Origin: Bacteroidia bacterium
GTDB taxonomy: Bacteria > Bacteroidota > Bacteroidia > UKL13-3
Length of the DNA: 6,956 nt
Reading direction: 5' to 3'
Assembly (NCBI GenBank): GCA_022402405.1
Contig: JAKRSG010000311.1
Coordinates: forward strand, 1 to 6,956
Positions within the stretch are counted from its first letter, which is position 1. Each line of letters begins with the position of its first letter. The notes under the pieces were generated by a model that did not search any database, was not told the origin of the DNA, and worked only from the letters and a program-made list of their open reading frames with translations. The position numbers were made by a program, and so were the translations under genes. Of this stretch, positions 1 through 6,312 are shown in pieces.

Positions 1-1
1 T

Positions 2-88
2 GGAGATGATTTGACTAGTGGGGTTATCATGGAACACGGGCTGCTTTGCCCTACAAACTGTTCTAATTTGAATGCCCTAAATACATAG
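2..88 (+). CDS. 3' end of an upstream gene, small Cys-containing C-terminus (partial)
   Basis: The frame is open from the window edge to a TAG stop at 86-88, about 28 codons. The visible C-terminus contains GDDLTSGVIMEHG and then CPTNCSN, with two cysteines three residues apart. The stop shares one base with the GTG start of the next gene (TAGTG), the same kind of overlap seen between kinase and regulator downstream, which is the main reason to believe it is coding. An internal ATG at 29-31 would give only 19 residues, so the true start is probably outside the window. I do not recognise the product. It could be the tail of a larger protein or of a small secreted or modified peptide. Such a short open stretch can also arise by chance. 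Confidence 0.4.
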   Translation, partial: GDDLTSGVIMEHGLLCPTNCSNLNALNT

Positions 89-726
89 TGAAACTAATAT
101 CTCATATAACGCAGTTTTTCTGGATTATACCAGTGGTTATTGGAATTAATAACTATAGACACCTTAGCAATATTACAAAGGTGTTTATAGTTTTTCTTAT
201 TTGGTCGCTTTTTTCTGAAGCTTGGGCTTGGTATCTTGCATCAGAGGGAATAAACAATCATTTCGTTTATAAAATTACTGATTATGTTTTGCTATTAACT
301 ATCACTGTTATGCTTTTCATGCAAAACAAGGTGAATATCATGTTAGTTCTTTTGTGCATGTGCCTATTCTTATCATTATTTTATGGTGTGGTTTTTTTTG
401 AAGAAGAATTTGGACTAATAGGTGGGTTCCACACGTTTTTTACATTGGGTTCGGTTTGCATTATTTCTTTGTTAAACTTGACTAGAGTTATTAAACAGAC
501 TCAATTTATTGGTCTATTTAATTACTCTGAATTTTGGATTTTCGGAGGTCTACTTATATACTGTTACTCTGTTGTTACTTTTCTTTGCTTATATAAATAT
601 TTTGGAAGTGGCAATACAATATTAAATCTATATCAAAATTTATATTTATTTCTTGTAACGATAGTTTCAGGTTTTTTATTCACCAAAGCCATGTTATGCA
701 AACAGAAAGTCAAGACATATTATTAA
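88..726 (+). CDS. seven-helix integral membrane protein, possible sensor partner of the kinase
   Basis: The product is 212 residues, almost wholly hydrophobic, with about seven predicted membrane segments near residues 5-20, 31-51, 63-78, 83-103, 113-130, 146-168 and 183-203. Loops are short; the largest outside or inside patches are around 50-62 and 104-112 (an FEEEF acidic cluster). The C-terminus is basic (KQKVK), suggesting a cytoplasmic end. No catalytic motif is visible. The start is GTG at 88: an in-frame TAA lies at 64-66, no in-frame ATG occurs before residue 75, and GTG overlaps the preceding stop. Its 3' end overlaps the kinase gene by 31 bases, so the two are very likely translated together. 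From memory, small polytopic proteins of this look (an FWI-x-GGLLIY segment near residue 149) often sit beside short histidine kinases in Bacteroidota. A sensing role is inferred from this context only. Confidence 0.75.
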   Translation: MKLISHITQFFWIIPVVIGINNYRHLSNITKVFIVFLIWSLFSEAWAWYLASEGINNHFVYKITDYVLLLTITVMLFMQNKVNIMLVLLCMCLFLSLFYGVVFFEEEFGLIGGFHTFFTLGSVCIISLLNLTRVIKQTQFIGLFNYSEFWIFGGLLIYCYSVVTFLCLYKYFGSGNTILNLYQNLYLFLVTIVSGFLFTKAMLCKQKVKTYY

Positions 727-1463
727 TACTCGTTTTTTCAAGCTTGTCTATGTTTTCATTGGCGGCCTTTTTTGTGTATACAATATACCGATATCAAAAA
801 AGAATACAGCAAAAGCAAAAAGAACTTTTTGCCGCAGTAATTCAAGCGCAGGAGCATGAAAAGGAACGGATTGCAAACGATTTACATGATCAAGTGGGGC
901 CATTATTGTCTAATATCAAATTTAACATCGGTTTATTTGAAGATATAAGTCAACTTGAACAATTTAAAAAAGATAATAGCAAGTTAATTGATATTGCAAT
1001 AGATAATATAAGAACCGCTTCCTATGATTTATTACCCAAAGTACTATATGAGTTTGGACTTGTTGATGCCCTGGAAGATTCCTGCGATTTAGTCTCCAGA
1101 GGAACAAACATGCAAGTTCAATTTTATTATCAGGATGTATCCAATAAACCAAAGGTGCTATCCAAACAATTTGAGTTAACAATTTACCGGGTTGTGATGG
1201 AAATTTTGAATAATTCAGTCAAATACAGCAAGGCAACTTTATTGGATGTAAAAATTTTAAAAGGAGATGAGTGGTACGAAGTGTATGTATCAGACAATGG
1301 AATCGGATTTAATATGCAGGATGGAATACCCCAAAAGAAATCGGGTATGGGTATCAAAAATATTTATAGCAGGGTTGAAGCCTTTGAAGGAAGTTGTGAA
1401 TTAACTTCTAATCATGCTGGAACCACATACCACCTATTGTTTAAAGTAAAAAATTTAGTTTAA
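696..1463 (+). CDS. sensor histidine kinase, HisKA_3/HATPase_c (LiaS/NarX-like)
   Basis: This 255-residue membrane-bound kinase should autophosphorylate and pass phosphate to the adjacent regulator. One membrane helix spans about residues 8-31, followed by a basic, Gln/Lys-rich linker. The dimerisation and phosphoacceptor domain follows, with QEHEKERIANDLHDQVG, where His64 is the likely phosphorylated residue. The HATPase_c domain (about 155-253) shows the N box EILNNSVKYS (169-178), the G1 box VSDNGIGF (198-205) and the G2 motif GMGIKNIYSRV (217-227), so it appears catalytically intact. Only about seven residues precede the helix, leaving essentially no extracytoplasmic sensor; input probably comes from a partner, and the overlapping upstream membrane protein is the obvious candidate. 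The ATG at 696 is chosen because it keeps the full helix; Met19 (750) is a weaker alternative. The TAA overlaps the next ATG as TAATG. Confidence 0.93.
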   Translation: MQTESQDILLILVFSSLSMFSLAAFFVYTIYRYQKRIQQKQKELFAAVIQAQEHEKERIANDLHDQVGPLLSNIKFNIGLFEDISQLEQFKKDNSKLIDIAIDNIRTASYDLLPKVLYEFGLVDALEDSCDLVSRGTNMQVQFYYQDVSNKPKVLSKQFELTIYRVVMEILNNSVKYSKATLLDVKILKGDEWYEVYVSDNGIGFNMQDGIPQKKSGMGIKNIYSRVEAFEGSCELTSNHAGTTYHLLFKVKNLV

Positions 1464-2128
1464 TGCAACAACAGGAAAAGATTAACGTGGCTATTGCCGA
1501 CGATCATGTAATTTTTAGAGACGGACTTAAAGCATCTTTAAAAAAGATATCGATAGTGGGGCAGATTTATCAATGCAAAAACGGACAAGAAGTTATTAAT
1601 TTACTAGAAAATAATGATGTAGAAGTTCTATTGTTAGATATAGAGATGCCTGTTATGAACGGAATTGAAACGGCAAGATGGATCATAAAAAACAAACCAG
1701 AAGTTAACATTATAGTATTAACAATGTTTAATAACAGACGATACATAATGGAGCTTTATGATATTGGTGTTTCAGGTTATTTAATGAAGAATACAGATGT
1801 GAGTGAGCTAAAAAAAGCTATTACTATGGCCTTACAAGGTGATTCGTATTATTGTACGGAAGCACAAAATGTTATTTTTAAAGATTTATTAAGAAGAGAT
1901 AAAGTAAGCACCAATGGCGAAGCCGTTAAAAATATATCGGCTCGTGAAATGGAGGTATTAAAACTCATTTGCGAACAACACGGTACCGAAGAAATTGCCG
2001 AAAAGCTATTTATCTCTCCTTTAACTGTAAAAAGACACCGACAAATTTTAATGGAAAAAACAAACTCCAAAAATTTAGCAGGACTGGTAGTATTTTCAAT
2101 AAAAAACGACATTTATAAGATTTATTAA
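1463..2128 (+). CDS. two-component response regulator, NarL/FixJ family (REC + LuxR HTH)
   Basis: This 221-residue transcription factor is the probable partner of the upstream kinase. The receiver domain (about 7-123) has the acidic pair Asp13-Asp14, the phosphoacceptor Asp59 in LLLDIEMPVMNG, Thr87 in VLTMF and the conserved Lys109 in YLMKN, so all residues needed for phosphorylation are present. The LuxR/GerE helix-turn-helix begins near residue 157 (ISAREMEVLKLI) and includes TEEIAEKLFISPLTVKRHR (175-193), with the recognition helix around SPLTVKRHRQIL. The ATG overlaps the kinase stop, which points to translational coupling and roughly equal amounts. It is the last gene of the + strand set; the next gene is convergent. 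Target genes cannot be read from the sequence, though these systems often act near their own locus. Confidence 0.95.
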   Translation: MQQQEKINVAIADDHVIFRDGLKASLKKISIVGQIYQCKNGQEVINLLENNDVEVLLLDIEMPVMNGIETARWIIKNKPEVNIIVLTMFNNRRYIMELYDIGVSGYLMKNTDVSELKKAITMALQGDSYYCTEAQNVIFKDLLRRDKVSTNGEAVKNISAREMEVLKLICEQHGTEEIAEKLFISPLTVKRHRQILMEKTNSKNLAGLVVFSIKNDIYKIY

Positions 2129-2142
2129 GTTGCACCATTATT

Positions 2143-2213
2143 TCTCGCCTCTCGCATCTCGTCTCTAAAAGTCTGGATTCTGGATTCTGGACTCTAGATT
2201 CTAGATTCTAAAA
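2143..2213. repeat. degenerate heptanucleotide tandem repeat between convergent genes
   Basis: Ten consecutive units begin with TCT. They run from TCTCGCC and TCTCGCA at 2143-2156, through TCTCGTC, to a block of TCTGGAT (2172, 2179), TCTGGAC (2186), TCTAGAT (2193, 2200) and a last TCTAAAA at 2207-2213. All units are 7 bases except one of 8 (2164-2171). The central five units are nearly identical. The block fills most of the 79-base gap between the response regulator and the receptor, and its last unit supplies the receptor's stop codon (CTA at 2208-2210, read as TAG on the - strand). I see no clear stem-loop with a T tract here, so termination of either operon is not explained. The repeat is visible directly; any function is unknown. 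Confidence 0.85.
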
Positions 2214-4595
2214 ATAAATCCGATAAAACGGCACGGGAAAAAATCCAATCTGATAATTTGTTTGCATCCTTCCGGTTGCGGGGTTCCAGATTTGGTTCAG
2301 AACGTTTTGTGTATTAAAAATATTCTGGATTTCTATGGCAAACTCTTGCGTAAAACGCTTGGTATTTTGCCTAAAACTTAATTTAAAATCGCTTCTAAAA
2401 AAGGTAGGTAATCTGTTTTCAAAAGCTTTTTCTAATTCATAAACCACGTCCCCATTTGCCCTTGAGGCCGCTTCATTTATAGGAATAAACCTTCTTCCTC
2501 CGCTGCTTACCACTTTTATATTTACACCTAATACATTGTTTTTAGATTTACCAACATTCCATTCTTTACCTACAAGGGCATTAACCACAAAGTTTCCATT
2601 AAAGGCTGTATTGCGCCATATATTATCGCTGGCCAAATACTTACTTTCAAACAAACTTGCCGTAAACAAATAATACCAACCTTTATGCATAAAGCGCTCT
2701 AGCGTAAACTCAAAACCATAATTATGTGCTTTACCGGTATTCACCAAACTATCTGCATAAACCGGAATAAAATCGGCACCAAAGTTTAAGGTAGAGAAAT
2801 AGCTTGGGTTTTGCGTTACAGGAATTTTTACCAAATGTTGGTAATAGGTTTCTAATTTTAAGCGTGTTTTGGCACCTATCATCCAATCGTAACCCAATAC
2901 AAAATGATGCGCTTCGCTCATCTGTAACTCTTTGTTGGTAGTGGCATAAATCTGGTTAAAAGTATCTGATAATGTTTTGGTAAAATAGGTTAATAGGGGT
3001 TGTATCTGACTGTGTTTTCCGTACCCAAAAGAAAGGGCATGCGATTCGTTTAGTTGATGTTTTATACTCGCCCTAGGGTCTATGCCATAGCTACCATTTA
3101 AGCTTAAATAACTGGCATGTAATCCGGCATTTAGTTGCCAACGCGCACCCAATTTATAATTGTAGTTAAGGTAAGCCTGCAAAAGCCTTGTGTTTTCATG
3201 AAAGTTTAACCTACTAAAATAGCTCTGCAACGGATTAAGCCACAAACTATCCTTCATAATGCCTCCCAAATTATTCACTATTATTCCCAGCTTATAACTC
3301 TGCGAAGCACTGTATTTATAATTTACAAAACTATGTAAACTCTGTCGGTAATTTACCGTATTTCGTCCGAGCAACAAATAAGGCGTATTGGCATTATTTA
3401 GCGTATCAACCCTTACTGTATTGGCCTCTCCAGAAGTAGAAAGAACCGTTTTTACATACGATTTTGCCCCTAACCTAAGCACATGTGTTGCGCCTATCAC
3501 TCCCATGGCTGAACCAAAATCTATATCCTGGGCAATAGGCAAATTGGCACGCTCGGCACCTTTCTTTTCACTATCTAATAACTTGGTATTGCTTTTTCCT
3601 CCAATACCAAACACACTAAAATCGCCCCATTTAGTTTGCGGAAAATGAAACTTAAAGGATACATCTTGGTAGTTTGGAATTCCAGAATTACCAAACTGTA
3701 TGCCCAGGGTGCTAAACAAACTAAGTGTAGAATATCTATAGCTCATCATATAAGAAGAACCCTTCGATTGTTGTATCGGACCTTCAGCTAAAAGCTCTAT
3801 GCCTGCAAAGCCTACCTGACCAATAAACTCGCGTTTTTCGTTATTGCCATTCCTAAGTTTTAAATCGAATACACCCGCTTGCGCATTGCCATATTCTGCC
3901 GGGAAAGCACCTGTTAAAAAATCGGAATTAGACAACATGTTTACGTTTAAAATACTAACTGGTCCGCCGTTGGCACCCTGACTACCAAAATGGTTTGGAT
4001 TAGGAATATCGGCACCCTCTAACCGCCACAATAAGCCCATGGGCGAGTTACCGCGTATCACAATATCATTTCGTTGATCGTTGCCCCCACCGGCCACACC
4101 CGCAAAGTTTGCAGCCATTCGGCTTGGGTCGTTAAAACCACCCGCATACCTGTTTACTTGGTCAACCGAAAAACTTCTGCCACTCACCAAAACCAATTCA
4201 TTGTTTGCCCTACCCTTATCCTTTTTTGCCTCTACAACCAACTCCCGCACCGTTTGCAGTTTTTCTTCCAAAGTAATTGTAAGCACTACCTCCTTAGCAG
4301 AATGCACCAATACATCCGAAACTTTGCGCGTATCGTAACCCATATAACTCACCAATAATTGCACCCTTCCCAAAGGCACACCCAGTATTTTAAATTTGCC
4401 ATTAATATCCGTTCCAGCGCCAAGTATTTTGCCCGATTCGGCAATTACCTGCACGCTTGCCCCAATCAAAGGCTCATTGGTCTCTTTATCCGTTACAGTT
4501 CCTCGCAATGTTTGCGTTAAAACCTGTTGGGCTGAACCAAAAGTTGGTATTAATAAAGTTACAACAAATAAGAGCATCCAATTTTTAAGTTTCAT
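2208..4595 (-). CDS. TonB-dependent outer-membrane receptor with carboxypeptidase-regulatory-like N-terminal domain
   Basis: The product is 795 residues and should be an energy-coupled outer-membrane transporter of unknown ligand. A signal peptide (MKLKNW then a hydrophobic run, likely cut after FGSA, residue 22) is followed by a CarboxypepD_reg-like beta-sandwich at about 29-111 (LRGTVTDKETNEPLIGASV, later LVSYMGYDT). The plug domain spans about 130-250, with DIVIRGNSPMGLLWRLEGADIP (178-198, key RGNSP) and FPAEYGNAQAGVFDLKLRNG. A beta-barrel follows, ending in an aromatic-rich strand with terminal Phe. It is shorter than typical SusC proteins, no SusD-like gene adjoins it, and no STN signalling domain precedes the plug. 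I chose ATG at 4595 because it starts a textbook signal peptide; a TTG at 4607 would add four residues. It is the last gene of the sigma-factor operon, and its start lies inside a large inverted repeat. Confidence 0.94.
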   Translation of the reverse strand: MKLKNWMLLFVVTLLIPTFGSAQQVLTQTLRGTVTDKETNEPLIGASVQVIAESGKILGAGTDINGKFKILGVPLGRVQLLVSYMGYDTRKVSDVLVHSAKEVVLTITLEEKLQTVRELVVEAKKDKGRANNELVLVSGRSFSVDQVNRYAGGFNDPSRMAANFAGVAGGGNDQRNDIVIRGNSPMGLLWRLEGADIPNPNHFGSQGANGGPVSILNVNMLSNSDFLTGAFPAEYGNAQAGVFDLKLRNGNNEKREFIGQVGFAGIELLAEGPIQQSKGSSYMMSYRYSTLSLFSTLGIQFGNSGIPNYQDVSFKFHFPQTKWGDFSVFGIGGKSNTKLLDSEKKGAERANLPIAQDIDFGSAMGVIGATHVLRLGAKSYVKTVLSTSGEANTVRVDTLNNANTPYLLLGRNTVNYRQSLHSFVNYKYSASQSYKLGIIVNNLGGIMKDSLWLNPLQSYFSRLNFHENTRLLQAYLNYNYKLGARWQLNAGLHASYLSLNGSYGIDPRASIKHQLNESHALSFGYGKHSQIQPLLTYFTKTLSDTFNQIYATTNKELQMSEAHHFVLGYDWMIGAKTRLKLETYYQHLVKIPVTQNPSYFSTLNFGADFIPVYADSLVNTGKAHNYGFEFTLERFMHKGWYYLFTASLFESKYLASDNIWRNTAFNGNFVVNALVGKEWNVGKSKNNVLGVNIKVVSSGGRRFIPINEAASRANGDVVYELEKAFENRLPTFFRSDFKLSFRQNTKRFTQEFAIEIQNIFNTQNVLNQIWNPATGRMQTNYQIGFFPVPFYRIYF

Positions 4596-4646
4596 ATTTC
4601 GAAGCAAATAAGCGCTCGAAAGTAACCAAAATAAAAATTGGATGCT
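4573..4646 (-). promoter_or_regulatory. nested inverted repeat enclosing the receptor start codon (possible mRNA control element)
   Basis: The arms at 4632-4646 and 4573-4587 are perfectly complementary over 15 bases (AGCATCCAATTTTTA against TAAAAATTGGATGCT on the - strand), with four G-C pairs. The 44-base loop holds a second hairpin: TTTCGA (4616-4621) pairs with TCGAAA (4597-4602), and two more G-C pairs form across one bulged T, leaving an 8-base loop. The ATG at 4593-4595 lies one base after the inner hairpin, and codons 3-8 form one arm of the outer stem. In mRNA this would place the start codon within a closed structure, so it may limit or switch translation. The 3' arm is not followed by a T tract, so it does not look like a standard terminator. 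Complementarity is seen directly; the regulatory role is inferred. Confidence 0.6.
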
Positions 4647-4659
4647 ACAGGCAACAAAA

Positions 4660-5697
4660 CTAAAACGGAAGCTTTAAACTAAGGCCGTAAACTAAATTAC
4701 CTGATCGTGTATTTATTAAGTCGAACGAATAGTTTAAGGATCCTAAAGAATTTACCGTACTTAACTTAATGGCGTTATTTAATTCATGTTCGGCCGAGGC
4801 CCTCATTACTCCGCCTTGCAACCCAAACCATTTTGCATTTTTTGAACGAGAAGATAAGTTAAATAAAGCCAACACTTCCAAAGAATGCACCATTTGATAA
4901 TTGGAAAACTTACCTTCATTAAAATCGGTAAAAATATATTCCGTTAATCCAAACCCAATTTTATAAGGTGAAGTGCCATATTTACCTTGACTTTGGAACA
5001 TTGCCCATACTCCTAAATTAGGCGCCATTTTACTGCCAATTACAGACAATCCTATTGCTGGTCCAACAGAAAATGAAAACTGCCGTTTATGTTGAAAATG
5101 CGAAACGCTATACGCACTGCTATCTGTTTTTACCCATAGTTGCGTGCTTTGGCGCCTATACTTTTTATTGGCCACACCTACTTCAATGGCTTGCTTTATA
5201 TTAACGGCCTCGAGTTTAGCAGCCAACTCTGTCGGATTTTCGACATACACTTGCCACTCCATTTTATGCGCTAAATCTAAAATCACAAATTTGTATTTGG
5301 GCAGATTTAAATCGAGACGCAACATCTCTTGCGTCACATCTACCCGCTTCTCGCTGTATTCTGCTGCTTCGGCTTTTATCCGGCGCTGCGAGGCATTTTT
5401 ATAAAAATAATACACCTCTTGTTCCTCGCCAGATAATTTACCACTGGCATAGGCTGCTTTTAAATCGGCAATAAACGTTGTTTTGAGCGCCTCAGCTTCC
5501 TCGGCAAAAAATCCAAGCTCTTTAAACTCTTTACCAATCAATAAAACCTTATCTTTTCCTGTTAGTTCAATATGCAGGGTATCCGAGTAAATTTCCTCCG
5601 GAAACTCAGCATCTACATACCATTTAGCTTGTGAAAAAACGGTTTGGTTCAGGCAAAACAGTGCCAGAGCCATGGCAAAAATGACTTTACTTTTCAT
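4660..5697 (-). CDS. unrecognised secreted protein, probable outer-membrane protein with C-terminal barrel
   Basis: The product is 345 residues and I do not recognise its family. A signal peptide is clear (MKSK, then a hydrophobic run to about residue 19, cleavage near FSQA at 21-24). LALFC does not fit a lipobox well, so a lipoprotein is unlikely. Residues about 25-190 are mixed, with a charged, partly helical stretch (about 56-125, many Glu, Lys and Ala). From about 205 the pattern changes to alternating aromatic and small residues, as in FSFSVGPAIGLSVIG and KIGFGLTEYIFTDF, ending in SLKLPF with a terminal Phe, as expected for an outer-membrane barrel. The gene starts 12 bases after the probable anti-sigma gene and ends 64 bases before the receptor ATG, so it is part of the operon and may work with the receptor. 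An assisting or ligand-binding role is only a guess. Confidence 0.8.
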   Translation of the reverse strand: MKSKVIFAMALALFCLNQTVFSQAKWYVDAEFPEEIYSDTLHIELTGKDKVLLIGKEFKELGFFAEEAEALKTTFIADLKAAYASGKLSGEEQEVYYFYKNASQRRIKAEAAEYSEKRVDVTQEMLRLDLNLPKYKFVILDLAHKMEWQVYVENPTELAAKLEAVNIKQAIEVGVANKKYRRQSTQLWVKTDSSAYSVSHFQHKRQFSFSVGPAIGLSVIGSKMAPNLGVWAMFQSQGKYGTSPYKIGFGLTEYIFTDFNEGKFSNYQMVHSLEVLALFNLSSRSKNAKWFGLQGGVMRASAEHELNNAIKLSTVNSLGSLNYSFDLINTRSGNLVYGLSLKLPF

Positions 5698-5709
5698 ATA
5701 TGTTTTTAT

Positions 5710-6312
5710 TTAAAAATTTGCTTTTAACTGCAAGGGAGACCCCCCATTTGTAGTACTTGAAAACCCATTTGTTTCGGGCATAAAAAACCTAAATTGCACT
5801 AACTTTTCGCTTGTATTTGCCTTTGGAAATTTGGCCGCATACACCTCATCTGTAAAATCTATTTCTACGTAGCGAGATTTTATTTTCTCCGGTACTTTTT
5901 CGGCTACTAAAACAGCTGGCAATGATGGCAAAATACTGTCTTCGGTCTGAACCAAAACAGGCGCCTCTTCCCTCTTTTTAAGGCTTGTTTTTCTTTTATT
6001 TATTGGCTTTATAGTAGCTATTTCTTTTTTAGGTTCAGCAACAAACGCTGTAGGTTTTTCAACAACTTTGGGGGCAAGTGCTGCTACAGTTAAATCTTGT
6101 TTGGGTTCAAACCAAAAGAAAGTTATTACGGCTAAAAACAACGCTGCAACACCACTAAGACACCAAATGAATAAAGGTTTTTTACTTGATTTTTTAGCAG
6201 GCAAAGCAGCCGCAACAAGCTCCCATTTGCTTTCTAAATTGGGTGTAAATTCTAAAGGCAAATCGTCAATAGATTCAAACTTTTCTTTTAATATATTATT
6301 TTGCCTTTCCAT
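5710..6312 (-). CDS. single-pass membrane protein, probable anti-sigma factor
   Basis: The product is 200 residues. The N-terminal cytoplasmic segment (1-46) is amphipathic and acidic (KEKFESIDDLPLEF, then LESKWELVAAALP) and ends in a basic KKSSKK patch. One membrane helix spans about 47-68, giving N-in, C-out topology. The periplasmic part is a Pro/Lys-rich spacer (about 70-145) and a small C-terminal section (146-200) with RYVEIDFTDEVYAAKF and LVQFRFFMPE. The gene overlaps the sigma factor gene by 17 bases, the usual place for an anti-sigma factor, and the short N-terminal segment would be the part that binds the sigma factor. No zinc-binding HxxxCxxC motif is seen and there is no recognisable FecR domain, so the assignment rests on topology and position. 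It might instead be a structural envelope protein. Confidence 0.72.
   Translation of the reverse strand: MERQNNILKEKFESIDDLPLEFTPNLESKWELVAAALPAKKSSKKPLFIWCLSGVAALFLAVITFFWFEPKQDLTVAALAPKVVEKPTAFVAEPKKEIATIKPINKRKTSLKKREEAPVLVQTEDSILPSLPAVLVAEKVPEKIKSRYVEIDFTDEVYAAKFPKANTSEKLVQFRFFMPETNGFSSTTNGGSPLQLKANF

Noticed and set aside
38..51. GGGC-TGCTTT-GCCC stem-loop considered as a terminator
   Set aside because: The stem is only four pairs, no T tract follows, and it lies within a frame that appears to be translated into the next gene.
45..70. TTTG (45-48) and TAATTTG (64-70) considered as a promoter for the signalling genes
   Set aside because: The second element lacks one base of TAnnTTTG and the 15-base spacing is too short; the TAGTG overlap argues for read-through from an upstream gene.
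2143..2213. Heptamer array considered as a CRISPR array or rho-independent terminator
   Set aside because: There are no spacers between units, and the TCTAGA palindromes are too close together to form a stable stem followed by T residues.
3388..3648. Open frame antisense to the receptor, along with other antisense frames at 964-1182, 1849-2112, 4074-4358, 4081-4338, 4396-4611, 5144-5404, 6068-6334 and 6632-6817
   Set aside because: Each lies inside or largely over a well-supported gene on the other strand and its translation shows no domain, signal peptide or membrane segment pattern that makes sense.
2208..4595. Receptor considered as a SusC/RagA polysaccharide transporter
   Set aside because: It is about 200 residues shorter than usual for SusC and no SusD-like lipoprotein or carbohydrate-active enzyme gene is nearby.
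4593..4607. Receptor start at the upstream TTG (4605-4607)
   Set aside because: The ATG at 4593-4595 begins an ideal signal peptide with basic residues at positions 2 and 4, while the TTG adds only four residues and would lie within the loop of the inner hairpin.
4573..4646. Inverted repeat considered as an intrinsic terminator or insertion-sequence ends
   Set aside because: The 44-base loop and absence of a T tract after the 3' arm do not fit a terminator, and the 44 bases between the arms cannot encode a transposase.
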